Assembly: GCF_900090045.1 (NCBI RefSeq)
Contig: NC_041775.1
Span: 682,001 to 746,000, forward strand
Reading direction: 5' to 3'
Length of the DNA: 64,000 nt
From: Plasmodium malariae
Taxonomy: Eukaryota; Apicomplexa; Aconoidasida; Haemosporida; Plasmodiidae
Shown: piece after piece, positions 26,511 to 38,953 of the stretch
Numbering within the stretch: the first letter of the stretch is position 1
Layout of the letters: each line of letters begins with the position of its first letter
The notes under the pieces: model-generated
Database searches by the model: none
What the model saw: the letters and a program-made list of their open reading frames with translations, nothing else
What the model was told of the DNA's origin: nothing
Translations under genes and position numbers: made by a program

Positions 26511-28252
26511 TCATTTTGTTACTTTATACTTCTTTATTTCATTTAATAATTTTTTGGCCTCTTCATTATTCTGAAAATGATCTCTAACTGGTTGCAGCAT
26601 TTTGTTCAGGTACGTCGAAACGTTATCCTTTAAGTCTAATGGGTGAATTGCTCCTTCAACGTAGTCCTTTTCTAACTCCTCAAGTGTTTTATACACTTTG
26701 TCGCCTATTAAAAAAAATGCAGCAGTAAAATAAAAATATTAAAATTGTAGAGCGGGGGGTGGGAAAAAAAAAAAAAAAAGAAATACTACAATGCAATGAA
26801 AATATTAACTGTGTGCATGTGGAAATAAAAAAAAAAAAAAAAAAAAAAAAAAAATGCAACACCGCAATAAAATAAAAATATTAACAACGTGCAGGTGGAA
26901 ATAAAAAAAAAAATATATATATCTAGGAATTGTCCACTAGCTAGCTAAAATGTTGCAATTTTTTTTTTTTTTGAGTTTTCCACACTTTTCGAGCTTACCT
27001 CCATTTTTTTCCTTTCTCATCAAGTGAAACTCTTTGTAGTAGGGATATATTATACACTTTGCATAAGCAAAAATTGGATTATTTTCAATAATATTAGGTG
27101 GGCAGTAACCTTTTTTAATTTTTCTATTAACGTCGGCTTCTGAATCGTCCATAAATATTGCTGAGTTTTCATCTGACTTGGACATTTTTTCCTGACCCTC
27201 TAATAGGCCTGGTAACATTTCATGTGATAAAATAATAGGTTTTTTTTTTATTTTTTTAATATCACAATATTCTCGTGCTAACATATTTACTTTTCTCTGA
27301 TCTGTGCCTAACTGACAGATATCAACATTTAAAAAAAATATATCAGCACATTGCATACATGGGTATAAAATTTGTGAACAATAATTTTCTTCTCCTTCAC
27401 TTCTACCCATTATTTTTAAACATCTTTTTATTCTATTAATATTAAAGCTTTTCGATATATCAATAACTAATGACCAATACTCATTTGCTTTTTTGTTTAT
27501 TTCATCGCTAGCCCACAAAAATTGTACATGTTCCATATTCATACCACAGCTTTTCCAAACTTCAATAAAGTAATTTCCTACTTTTTTTATTTTTTTCAAG
27601 TCCCCTGACATTTTGTTATTTAACTGAGCAAACCAATCGGCTACCCAAAAGATAAACGTGCATCCGTTACTCGTTAACTTGTTCACAATTAGACTTTTTA
27701 ACAACCCTAAAAGGGGGGGGGGCAAGCAGGGAGCATGTCGTATATGGGAGCATATAGGGGCATATGAAGGAGAATATAAAGGGGAAAATAAAAGAGAACA
27801 CGAACTTACACACAAATAACACACATGTAGCATCACTTTTCATAGGCGACGCAGCTTTAAAGAGTTGCACAGTATTCTTTCGCAATGAGAAGCATATACA
27901 TATATACATACATGCATACATACATACATACATACATACATGCATACATACATACGCATGGGTACACATAAGTATATGTATACATACATATCCACATGCA
28001 CACCCACGCCCACAGTCATGCTTTTCTGTTCGTACCTTGCGCTATATGCATACGCCCAGAAGGTTCAAAACCGTCGTAACAAATTAGTCTTCTCTTTAAA
28101 AGAAGTTTTGCTCTTAGCTCCTCCGATTGAATACATTCCGAAGCAACGGAAAGAATTTCATTAAGTCTGTTATCTACGTCTTCTATATTTTTCTCCTGTT
28201 CCTTCTTCTCCTCACCTTCTGTTTCTTCCCTTTTTGTATTAAATGACTCCAT
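26511..28252 (-). CDS. TyrRS: tyrosine--tRNA ligase (cytosolic type)
   Basis: This class I enzyme charges tRNA-Tyr. There are three exons: 28036-28252, 26999-27706 and 26511-26704, with introns of 329 and 294 bases. Both junctions are phase 1 (CAA G/GG and GGA G/GC). The spliced protein is 372 residues, close to the 373 I recall for P. falciparum, which supports the start at MESFNTKREE rather than the in-frame upstream ATG. The HIGH-type motif is FEPSGRMHIAQG, split by intron 1. TNGCTFIFW-like tyrosine-site sequence (SNGCTFIFWVADWFAQ) opens exon 2, and GQEKMSKSDENSAIF carries KMSKS. The anticodon-binding end is YVEGAIHPLDLKDNV and LLNEIKKYKVTK, the eukaryotic/archaeal type. No organelle targeting peptide is seen from this start. 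Confidence 0.96.
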
Positions 28253-29537
28253 ATTTTTGTAAAAAAAAAAATTATTATTCTTGTGAATTTTACTTAAATT
28301 CAATAATTTTTTGGTAATAATAAATTTTAGCATAACCGTTTCAAATTTTACTTTAGTGGTACTATTTATGTACTTCTTGATATGATGTATAAAAAGAAAA
28401 AAAAAAAAAAAAAAAATACATAAAATATATATTATAATGAAATAGCATTGGCCCCAACTTGTGCAATTTGCAGTATTTATTTTATTTTATTTTTTATTTT
28501 ATTTTTTTTTTTTTTCCTTCTTTTGCTATTTCATTTGCTATTTCATTTGCTATTTGTTTTAAAATTTCTCCTGGTCTATTTAAATTTTACAGGTTTGTGA
28601 AATTAAGCGAATTAGGTTTATGTTTACTCGAATTGTAAGTAATAGGTATTAACAGCTTTGTTGAATGTCGCAACTGTTAAAAAAAAATAAACGTAACTAC
28701 ATCTTGGTTTATCACGCATTTATATTGTACACGTACATGTGAATGTGAATGTATTACTTATGGCAAGTATGTTAAGCAAAATAATTTGCCTGCCAAAGTT
28801 TTACATAAATAAATGTACATCGACAATGATACGTCGACAAGTTTACAATTTTACGAGTAGTAACATTGCGATATGCGTAAACATTATATATGTATATATA
28901 ATATTGTACGTATGCACATATACATATTTTGAGAGAGCAAAAAGAAGAAAAACTTTTTAATTTAGGAGAAACGAGTACTTTATATATATACCTCTAATTT
29001 TTACATAGGAAAGGCACAAAAAGAAAAAGAAAAAAAAATAATATTTACCTTCTATGATGACTCATAGAACATAATCGTTTCTTTTACCTTTTTAAAATTT
29101 CAGCAAAAATAATAAAATTAAAAAAAAATTAAACTGTTTGCTTAAAAAATATGCATAACAAAAGCGTACGTTAATGCATTATATTGTATGTATATATATA
29201 TATATTTGTTTATTTATGTATATATTCTTACACATCACACGAATAAGTTCCCATTATGATTATATTTTTTTCCCTTTTTTCATGTAAAATAATAAAAAAA
29301 CTGCTCCATACTGACTTCTCACCCGTTGATGTAAATATTTAAGAAGCTCTTTACACTGCCCCTTTGAGCGTTAAACTATTTTTCAGAAATAACACATATA
29401 TATATGCAAATACATATATTCACGTACATATGCACACACATATGCCCACTCCTGTGCATATAATAACCACGCATATTTATACGTGCGCACATTATGAACG
29501 ATAGCAATTTTTTTTCGCCTACAATTTTTCCAAAAAA
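28253..29537. promoter_or_regulatory. divergent promoter region, TyrRS / RPN10
   Basis: The two flanking genes are transcribed away from each other, so both promoters lie in these 1.3 kb. Contents are poly-A (28395-28417), ttttatttt blocks, short (TA)n runs and ordinary AT-rich sequence. No motif could be assigned. Confidence 0.5.
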
Positions 29538-29842
29538 ATGAATAGCATTGAAGCCACAATCATTTGTATAGATAACAGCGACTACAATCGAAATGAGGAT
29601 ATCGTACCGAATCGATTTTTATCCCAGGTAAGTTACAGTTTTATGTGTTGTGCTTCTCAATCGAATGGGGAAATCTGTGCACGTCCATACATGCGTACAT
29701 ACATATAGACGTACATCAATACATACATATGTGCGTTAGTACACTTATTTATATACAGCTATGTGCTCGTGAAGTGGTTCTACACGTGCTAACGTTCCAC
29801 TGGATAAGCGTCGAATGATCCATTCATGTGTACTCCTGTATT

Positions 29843-29890
<48 letters not shown>

Positions 29891-31382
29891 AAACGGGGAT
29901 GTATATTTATGTACATAAAGCCGTTGCATGTTTCTGTTCAAAATGATTTTTATAACTGCATACGACTTACCACTTACCGCTTAACGCTCACCATACACTG
30001 CTTCATTCCACCACCACCCCTTCCTACAGATCGACTGTGTAAACGTCCTGTGCTGTAACAAAACAAGCGTGCATTACAAGAACAACATCGGTATACTAAC
30101 GATGGCGGGGGATAAAACCAAAGTGAAAGTTTCTCTTACAAACGATATAGGGCAGCTGCTTTCGTGTATTCACGATATAAAACTAGATGGTACATGTGAT
30201 ATTTTACGTAGTTTATTAATCGCTCAGTTGGCTTTAAAACATCGAGTAGACAAGAATTTAGAACAAAAAATAATTTTATTTGTTGGTAGTCCAATTGATG
30301 TTAATGAAAAGCAGTTGATCAATACAGGGAAACAATTAAAAAAAAATAATATTTCTGTAGATATAATTAGTTATGGAAATATAAACAAGAATAGAGAAAA
30401 ATTAATGAAATTGTATGACAGTGTTAATAATAATGATAATTGTCGATTTATTGAATGTCCAGAAGTTGAAAGTAATTTAAGCAAATTTGTCTTAAATTCG
30501 TTTTTAAGTAATAATGATTTTAATATTGATAATATACAAGATGATGAACAACTAATAAACGCTATGCAGTTATCCTTAGAGGATAGTCATCATATGGCAG
30601 ACAGTAAAAATGTTAACAGTAGTAACAACAATATGGGTAACAGTAACCATATAAGTAACAGCAATGATTTGCCGACCATTCAAGATATAGAAAATATGAA
30701 GGATATAGACAATGAGTTGAAGGAAGCGTTAATTCTATCCTTGAAAGAATACACAGAGAAGAACAAACAGGAAGATATGGAGCAGAAGCAAAAGGGGAAG
30801 CAGGAGGTTCAGAGTACCACCGGTGCTTCCGATGCAGATAATAGCGCTAATGCTGCGAATGGTACTACACAGAAGGGGAGTGGGGCAGACTCTGCACCAA
30901 ATAGCACTTCTGGTATGAATGGGGAAGGTAAAAAGGAGGAAAACTTAACATTAGTTAATGAGAGTTATAAAAACAATTTTGATAACAACAATGAGGAGAT
31001 AGAACTAGAAGAATCAAAGGAAAAAAAAGAAAATGAAAGTTATGAAAAGGTATTTAAAATAGATAAGGATGAAAATATTGACCATAACAGCAAATGTGTT
31101 ATAAATGAAAACATATACAATGCTGATGAGAGTGTAGCGAAGGATAAGGATAATCCTTCTACTTCTAATGAAGGAGCTACTAATCAAAGTAATTCCTTTC
31201 TCATACAAGATTCAAGTTATATTTCAAATATTTTGGGTCAAATTAATCCTTTAGCTAATGTATTTGATAAGACTGCTGCTATTGATGAAAATTTGGAAAA
31301 TAAGCAAAGTGTCCATGAGGACAAACCACCATCGATGGGAGATCAAGATAATGTAGATGATAAGGAAAAGGGAAAGAAGTAA
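29538..31382 (+). CDS. RPN10: 26S proteasome regulatory subunit RPN10
   Basis: RPN10 is the ubiquitin receptor at the base-lid hinge of the 26S proteasome. Exon 1 (29538-29627) encodes MNSIEATIICIDNSDYNRNE, matching the family start ESTMVCVDNSEYMRNGD. A 402-base intron (GTAAGT to CTACAG, phase 0) leads to exon 2 (30030-31382), giving 480 residues. The VWA domain covers about residues 1-190 (NNIGILTMAGDK, ILFVGSPIDVNEKQL, ISYGNIN). Two ubiquitin-interacting motifs follow: DEQLINAMQLSLEDSH near 200-217 and DNELKEALILSLKEY near 256-272, as in human RPN10, which also has two. The C-terminal 200 residues are Asn/Asp/Glu/Lys-rich, ending IDENLENKQSVHEDK and GKK. The exon 1 ATG was found from the splice fit and homology. 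Confidence 0.96.
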
Positions 31383-32218
31383 AACTGTTGAAGGGGATTA
31401 TTCATTTTGCCATTTTCTTGAGAGAACAGCGTATTTAAGCGTTTATCGGAGGCGCGTTTCAGCTCCATTTTTCTGTGTAAACGTCCTCCCATATGCACGT
31501 GCGTACCTACATAATTACGTACCTACTCATTTCTGCATATTTTTAATGAACTTTATTTTTATTTTGTTCTATTTTTATTTAGTTTTTATTTAGTTTATTC
31601 TTTTTTTTTCTTTTTTTTTTTTTTTTTACTTCCCCCTTTTTTTGAGTTTAAAAAGGGAAAATTATCTCTTTCCTCTCCCCCCTCCCTTCGCTGATCATTA
31701 AGTGCACAAGACTGTACGGTATATTATATGTGTATTTTTGTAATAGCGTAGTAATTTCTTTTCCCCTTCATATGTTAAACCGAACAAATAAAAGAAAAAA
31801 AGAAAAAAATTTAATTGCAATCTTTTTGAAATATCTTTTCTTCTGCCATATTTTGAAGTGTATTCCTTTTTTTTTTTTTTTTTCTTTTTCTCTTCGAATG
31901 CAAGTTGGTGCACAGGGTGGGTATAAAAGGGGGAAGATGTTCAAGAGTACTATGTATGTAGGTGTTTTGTAAGTAATGTGCGTACATATGCATAAACAGA
32001 TAAGGAAATGTATACTCCCCTGCATGTGCCGGTATGCCTGGTTCTACTGGACTACTCTTTTTTTTTTTTTTTTTTTTTTTCTTTTTTTTTTTTTTTAAAA
32101 ATGAGATAAACAGAAAAAGAAAAAAAAAAAAAAAAAATTCTTTTTCTTTTTAATTTCTCTATTTCCATTTTTTGGAGATTCTAGCATTAGACTTTCTTTT
32201 CATTTAGTGAAATATAAA
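31383..32218. other. intergenic between RPN10 and DegP (both plus)
   Basis: Homopolymer T and A runs (31600-31630, 31868-31882, 32058-32096, 32116-32138) dominate. No gene was recognised. The last 100 bases should carry the DegP promoter or leader. Confidence 0.55.
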
Positions 32219-35200
32219 ATGAAAAGATTTTATAATTTTTTTGTTTTTTTTTTTCACATATTAGTAGTGATGTTAATAGATATCTACAATGATCCTTACA
32301 ATTTTATCTTCTTAGTTAAATACAACAGAACAAAAAAAGGACTTGTAAATGTGAACAAGTCAACTCTGTCTTATTTATTAGCTCGTCAGTTGCATGTAAA
32401 CTCAGATGATTATCCCCTAGTTGATGATGAAATGGACGAGACGCAATTTTTAAAAGGGGGTAGTAAGAAAACACAGGAGGAGGGGGTACTAGGCGCCCAC
32501 CATGATAGGGAAGAGGATTCTTTTGGAGAACATTTGGCTGATTTGAAAAGGGTGAAAGGGATGGATGCTGATAGAGCGGTGGATGCTGGTAGAGCGGTGG
32601 ATGCTGGTAGAGCGGTGGATGCTGGTAGAGCGGTGGATGCTGATAGAGCGGTGGATGCTGGTAGAACGGTGGATGCTGATGATATGTTTGGAGAGCACCA
32701 TTACAATGATGGAGAGGAATTGCACCTAACTGAAGAGGAGGAAAGCTTAACAAGAGGAAATAAAAAAAAAGAAAAAAAAAAAAAAATCTCCCTAGGGCAT
32801 ATTGACAAGACGGGAAGAGAGGGGTTATATAGTGAAGAAGGTGATATAGTGAATAATCATGTAGGAGGGGAAGATGGCAGTATAGATGGTAATAGACGTG
32901 ATGATACTCAAGGTAGTACCCACGATAGTAGCCATAACGTGGACAGAGAAACAACTCCAACTCCACTTAACAATTCCTCGCAGATTATTGGAAATTCTCC
33001 ATCTATATCTAAAAAAGCAGAAATAAATTTTAGAAAATACTCAAATTTTCCCTTTCAGTCATCATTATTACCTGATGAGGAGCATCCAAAGGGAGGTGTT
33101 CACTTGAAAGATGACGTGTTTACCTTTAACAAGAAGTTTAAAAAATACGCAACTTTCCACGTGCCAGTGAATAGGAGAGAACATATAAGAAGAAAAGAAA
33201 AAGAAGGTTATTTCAAAGGATATAAAAGGAAAAGAGGTAATCATAGAGAACAGGTTAATCTGAATAATGAAGAACAGGATAAGGAAAAGATTAACAATGA
33301 ACATACTTTTGTAGCAAATAAAAAAAGGAGGTATCAAGAAAATAACAATAAAGGATATAAAAATTATACACCAATGCATCAAGGTGTGCTTGATAGCTCA
33401 TATATTAGAGACAAGCACCCATTTAATAATATACTCGATTTCCATGTAGATGAGTTGACAAGAAGTACAAACAAAAAGAATAAAGAAAAGTTAGGGAAAC
33501 TTAAGTTGACTATTCATCGTAACGATAAAAAAGAATTGAAAAAAGTGCTTACACCTACTATGACAAGGCATATCAAAAGGTATCTTCTTAATAAGAAAAA
33601 GATGATAAATACAAGAAAGGAGGAGGGAAAACAACAATCAAAAACTTTTAAGGTGAGTCCAAATGGACATAGCGATAATAAGGGGATATGGATGCACCCG
33701 ACTGGAAGCGCCGAATTTTCCCGTCCGCTGCCGTTCTTTCCTAGTAGGGCAAAAAAAAAAAAAAAATAAATAAATAAATAAAATAAAATAAAATAAAATA
33801 AAATAAAAATAATAAATAATAAATAACAAATAATAAATAACAAATAATAAATAACAAATAATAAATAACAAATAATAAATAACAAATAATAAATAATATA
33901 ATTAATGAATGAATGAATGAAGCGAAATGAAGCGAAAAATTAGACAGATATGACTTCTTATCTCCAGTGTTCTCCAATGCTCAACTGCTCCTCCACTCTC
34001 CCCTGTGCACATGTGGCACAAGTCCTACATTCCCTTTCTCTATTAAAATATTTGCACCGGATTAAACACACACATGTTTAGAACTATTATTAGAACTATT
34101 ATTAGAACTATTTCCAGAACTATTTCTAGAACTATTTCCAGAACTATTTCTAGAACTATTTCTAGAACTATTTCTAGAACTATTTTTGTGGCTGTTCTTA
34201 TATCTATTTTTACACCTTTTTAGAAAACTTGATGCCTCATTCTTCACGTAACAAAGGAAAAGAAACAAGTAGGGATAGTAGCACTACTATAACGAAACCA
34301 AGAGTAAGCACCTTAATCAGTGAAGATATATTACAAAATTTGAAAAATATATCTGTTACTAGTGAAGGAGATGCCGAGAATGAAGTGAGTGGACAAAATA
34401 AAGCAAATTATAATGAGGAAAAAGACAAAGTTGAATCGTTAAAAAATATTTACAAAGGAGTAATTAAAGTGTATGCAGATATTACAGAACCAAACCTCGA
34501 GATGATATGGCAGAACAATCTGCCAAGGCAGATAACCGGGTAGGAAACGAGAGCCCAGTGGTCTAGCAGATTAAATGGCAGATTGAGTAGCATTCTACGT
34601 ATCATACCGTTTAGTAGATCGTTCTCGCACTCGTTTCGTTCTTTATCCGTGCTTACGTACATTTCCATTATGACTTACCTTTTCTGCTTGTTATCTCTTC
34701 TTTTATGTCAACGTTTTGCTCAATTACTCGTTCACCTCTTTTTGCAGGTCAGCGTTTGTCATTGAGGGGAATCTAATTCTAACAAATGCGCACAATATCG
34801 CGTACAGCACCCGTATATTAGTGAGAAAACACGGGTAAGAAAATGCGAACACATAGACACATAGATGCATAGACAAACATACATACATAAACACATGCAT
34901 ACCCCCGTACATATACACAAAAACAGAATAAAATAAAATAAAATAAAAGGGATCCCCATGAGGGGGTAGAGACCACGTGTAAAGTGCATCTTGCAGAGGC
35001 ACACACGTTCATCAAACGTGTACCTGCAATGGCAATCCCGTAACCGCAATGCAGTAAATTTTCTTTCCCTTCTCAGTCACTCTAAAAAGTATGAGTCGAA
35101 AGTGCTACACGTAACACACGAAGCGGATATAGCTATTTTAACAGTTGAAGATCCAACATTTTATGACGATATCAGTGCATTAAAACTTGGTTCTTTACCA

Positions 35201-36715
35201 TCCTTGAGAGATGATGTAATAACAGTAGGATACCCATCGGGAGGGGATAAGCTTAGCTTAACAAAGGGTATTGTTAGCAGAATAGAAGTGCAGTACTACA
35301 AGCATTCGAATTACAAGTAAGGCAAGAAGTAAACGAAAGAATGAGAGAGCGGCACACGGCTCCTTATATTATCGCTTCATGCCTATTTTTACCTCTTCAT
35401 GCCCACTTTTACCTCTTCATGCACACTTTTACCTCTTCATGCCTGTTTTTCCTTTTTTTCTTCTTTCCGCTATGATCCTGTTCCCTTCTTTTGAAGGCTC
35501 CTGCTAACCCAAATAGATGCGCCAATGAATCCAGGGAACAGCGGGGGCCCCGCCCTAGTTAAGGGAAAAGTAGCTGGTATATGCTTCCAGTCCTTCACTA
35601 TGGCTAACAACACATCATACATAATCCCCTCAACTATAATTAAACACTTCCTTATGGATTTATACAAATTTAATCAGTACAAGGGATATGCATTTTTAGG
35701 CATAAAGTATATACCTTTAGAAAACATGCACATGCGTAATATACTAGGTTTATCATATTTAGAAAAGAAAAAGCTAATAAAGGAGAACAGCGGAATACTG
35801 GTTACAGATATAGATGAAAAGCAGATGAGTAGTAAAGGATATCATATGGATTATTGCAAATATATTAGAAACAAGTTAAAGGAGAACGGAACATATATCA
35901 TGCGGGAAAGAACAGAAGATGAAAATAATTTCATATCGCATAGTTTTTTAGAAAATTCTACAGAAAAGGACAAGGATGAACAGTGCTACGGGGTCAAGGT
36001 AAATGATGTAATCATAAGTGTAGATAACAAATATATAAACAGCGATGGAACAACGAAACTACGTGATGATGAATCGGTTGAGTTTCAATATGTATTCAAT
36101 GAAAAATTTATAGATGATTTATGTATAGTTAAACTTGTAAGGAATAAAAAGATAAAGACAGTTATTGTTCGATTGTCAAGTATTAATTATTTAATACCAC
36201 TACATAATTGGAATAAAAGAAATAAATTTTTTATCTATGGTGGATTAGTTTTTACTACATTAACTAGAAGTCTGTTTGCAGATGCAGATAATGAGAACCC
36301 AGAAATTAACAGACTACTACAATATAATTTTTTTAAAAAAAAAGATGATGATGAAATCGTTGTTTTAAAAAATATACTACCATCTAGGTTAACGATTGGA
36401 TACAACTACTCCAATTGCATCGTTTTAGCAGTAAATAATGTTACTATACAAAATTTAAGACATATGGTTGAACTGTTGACCATGAATAACACGCACCAGT
36501 ATTCCAACATCTCAAGTGTGAAGCATACAAGTAATCCGTATGTTAACTATTCAAATAGAGCGGCGTATTGCCCCGATAGGGATATAGTTAATTTCACCAT
36601 CTTAACGGCACGTGGGCAGCAAATACCTCTTGTTTTAAATAAACGGGATATTAATAAATATAAGGACGAAATTACCCGTATGTACGGGATAACGAATGAC
36701 GCGTATTTGTACTGA
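32219..36715 (+). CDS. DegP: DegP/HtrA-type serine protease
   Basis: This is an S1C (HtrA/DegP) protease with a parasite-specific N-terminal half. Exons are 32219-33652, about 34178-34539, 34748-34834, 35077-35316 and 35497-36715; introns 2-4 are 208, 242 and 180 bases, all phase 2. The catalytic triad is split over exons: His in LTNAHNI (codon 34791), Asp in EADIAIL (35126), Ser in PGNSGGP (35540). The post-protease part (YAFLGIKYIPLENM, then GVKVNDVIISVDN) looks like PDZ-type sequence. Exon 1 starts with a hydrophobic stretch (FFVFFFHILVVMLID), a probable signal peptide or anchor, followed by acidic and repeat-rich sequence and no known domain. The first junction is unsettled: donor AAG/GTGAGT is phase 0, but the best-looking acceptor at 34223 would break the frame; an acceptor at 34177 in a 12-base repeat keeps it (total 1113 residues). 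Exon 1 might even be separate. Confidence 0.88.
32572..32690 (+). repeat. 18-bp coding repeat (VDAGRA) in DegP exon 1
   Basis: About seven copies of the hexapeptide Val-Asp-Ala-(Gly/Asp)-Arg-Ala are encoded by near-identical gatgctggtagagcggtg units. The array is GC-rich relative to its surroundings. Confidence 0.92.
33772..33898. repeat. AT-rich repeat (aataaataac-type) in DegP intron 1
   Basis: taaa/taaaa units are followed by about eight copies of aataaataac-like 9-18 base units. It is downstream of the proposed splice donor at 33653, so I treat it as intronic. Confidence 0.8.
34085..34190. repeat. 12-bp tandem repeat (aactatttctag), about 8 copies, each with a splice-acceptor-like end
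   Basis: Units end in tag, cag or tta g, so the array presents a row of AG dinucleotides after short pyrimidine stretches, just before DegP exon 2. Only the last one (AG at 34176-34177) leaves an open frame into exon 2. Confidence 0.9.
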
Positions 36716-36755
36716 AGGCTCCTTTTCTTTTATAAAAGGACCGAAATGGACTAAT

Positions 36756-37040
36756 AATTACCATTATCATTACTATTACTGTTACTGTTACTATTACTAT
36801 TACTGTTACTATTACTATTATCATTACTATTACTGTTACTGTTACTATTACTGTTACTGTTACTATTACTATTACTGTTACTATTACTATTATCATTACT
36901 ATTACTGTTACTGTTACTATTACTGTTACTGTTACTATTACTATTACTGTTACTATTACTATTATCATTACTATTACTGTTACTATTACTATTACTATTA
37001 TCATTACTATTATCATTACTATAACTGTTACTATTACCAT
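36756..37040. repeat. hexanucleotide-based array (attact/gttact/atcatt), ~280 bp
   Basis: Built from gttact, attact and atcatt hexamers arranged in a higher-order pattern with a period near 66-84 bases. Tyr/Cys/His frames (plus) and Ile/Val/Thr frames (minus) stay open because the unit is six bases. Confidence 0.92.
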
Positions 37041-37204
37041 TTTCGTTATTACTAATTTATTAATATTATTAACTCATTAATATTATTATTAATATATTAA
37101 TATTATTTTTTTGCCTCTTTATTTCCAAAGTGGTTACAATTTCGCAAACTCCACAACATGGCGACTTAAAATTATAGCAGTGTGATAGTATAACTTCTTT
37201 TTCT

Positions 37205-37415
37205 TCATCTTTGTCTCTATTCTTTTTTTTGTCTTTATTCTTTTTCGTTTTCGTTTTCGTTTTCTATTTCTTTATTCTTTTGCTTTTTCTTCATTCTTTT
37301 GCTTTTTCTTTATTCTTTTGCTTTTTCTTTATTCTTTTGCTTTTTCTTCATTCTTTTGCTTTTTCTTTATTCCTTTTCTTTTTCTTTTGCTTTTTCTTTT
37401 TTTTTCTTTTTTTTT
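37205..37415. repeat. T-rich repeat (ttcttttgcttttt units)
   Basis: About ten units of 15-18 bases combining ttcttt, attc and ttttgc. Phe/Leu-rich frames on plus are compositional. Confidence 0.8.
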
Positions 37416-37772
37416 TCCGCCTCTTTTTGCTGGTACGTAAAATTACTTTGCCTTTTTGTGTTGGCTTGGCAGTCGTGCTAGCAGTAGTTCATGTACACAC
37501 TGCGTTCTGAGTAAGAGCAAACCACAGATAGTATATATTCGTATATTTCTATATGCATATATGTCCATATGCGTATGTTTACATGTGCTTATATTTACGT
37601 GTGTGTAATTGTATGCGCACGAATGTACATACATGCACGAACGTTTGTACGAACGTTTGTACGCACTTGTTTGTATACACCCGTGGGATAAAGGCAAATG
37701 ATAAAAAATTATCAAAAGAGGAAAAGATAAATGAAGTGTTGGTTTGCACAGCTGTTTTAAAAATAAAAATAT

Positions 37773-37925
37773 AATGAAAAAAGAAATGAAAAAATATATA
37801 AAAAAGAAATAAAAAAGAAATGAACAAATATATAAAAAAGAAATAAAAAAGAAATGAACAAATATATAAAAAAGAAATAAAAAAGAAATGAACAAATATA
37901 TAAAAAAGAAATGAAAAAATAATAG
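37773..37925. repeat. A-rich tandem repeat of aaaaagaaatgaacaaat-type units
   Basis: Units of about 22-38 bases combine aaaagaaatgaacaaat and atataaaaaagaaataa; four or five copies. Non-coding by composition. Confidence 0.8.
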
Positions 37926-38064
37926 AAAAAAAAAAAAGAAAAACAAAGTACCTCTCTATATAAACTTATAACAATGTACGCATTAATCATAATTCCAGTC
38001 GACGCATTTTTTCAAAACGCAATTGTAAATTGTAGCTCTTGTATGTGAGGAACACATAAAATAA

Positions 38065-38099
<35 letters not shown>

Positions 38100-38296
38100 A
38101 TACGTGCAAAAAAAAAAAAATAAAAATAAATGAACTATGCCCTTCCCTCAGTAAACTGCATAAAAAAAATATTTTTTTGTACCCGGGTGTTGCCTTTTGT
38201 CGCTTATTGTTTTCCTTTTAAACGAGGAATTATAATAAAAAAAAAAAAAAAAAATAATAAAATCATAATAAAATTCTGAGGATAGTAATTATATAA

Positions 38297-38435
38297 TAAT
38301 GTAATATTATAACAGTAATAATGTAATATTATAACAGTAATAATGTAATATTATAACAGTAATAATGTAATATTATAACAGTAATAATGTAATATTATAA
38401 CAGTAATAATGTAATATTATAACAGTAATAATATT
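38297..38435. repeat. 22-bp tandem repeat, about 6 copies
   Basis: Each unit is taataatgtaatattataac plus ag, nearly perfect. Each contains aatatt and taatatta, so the array can pair with itself. It lies about 520 bases upstream of the next start codon. Confidence 0.92.
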
Positions 38436-38953
38436 ATAATAATAATAATGTGAGATTAGCAATATGATAATAGTAATTCCAATAATAGTAGTAATAATAA
38501 TGATAGTAATACCAACACCGTTAACGTAAAACTCGTTCGTCAGTCAACGATAATTTGTTTTCCCATTTTACTTGATCGTATTTAACTGCTTCGTTTAAAC
38601 ATTCCATTTGTTCATTTCATATTGTTTCAATTTTTTTTTTTTTTTTTTTGTAAAAAAAAAAAAAATATAACAGAATATACGTAAAGCGTACAAAATTAAG
38701 CAAATGCGTGCGTGTAACTGTAGCTGAGCTGGAGAGGAGAGAAAAAGAACAAAATATACATACATTACATACGAGTATACGTATTTACTTAAACGTACAT
38801 ACGCTTACATATACATACATATACATACAGGTATACATACATATATACACACATATACATACGCATATTTTTGCGTTTATGTGAGAACGTAAAAGTACGC
38901 CATCATTTCGAACGCTGAGGAACAAAAAGACGCGCCCGTAGAGTTAGCCCTAT

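Larger units (their letters stand above)
36716..38953. other. intergenic between DegP and the BMT5-like gene (both plus)
   Basis: It begins 40 bases after the DegP stop with a long ATTACT/GTTACT array (36756-37040). Then come T-rich ttcttttgctttt repeats (37205-37415), an unremarkable stretch with catacg-type microsatellites (37540-37680), A-rich 24-base-like repeats (37773-37925), (TA)n, poly-A runs, and a 22-base minisatellite (38297-38435). I recognised no exon. Confidence 0.55.

Noticed and set aside
27700..27720. Telomere-like aaccctaaaaggg
   Set aside because: A single copy at the splice acceptor of TyrRS exon 2, not a telomeric array.
36672..37055. Tyr/Cys/His frame (plus) and Ile/Val/Thr frame (minus)
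   Set aside because: A hexanucleotide array without stops; no start context, no homology, sits in a 3' flank.
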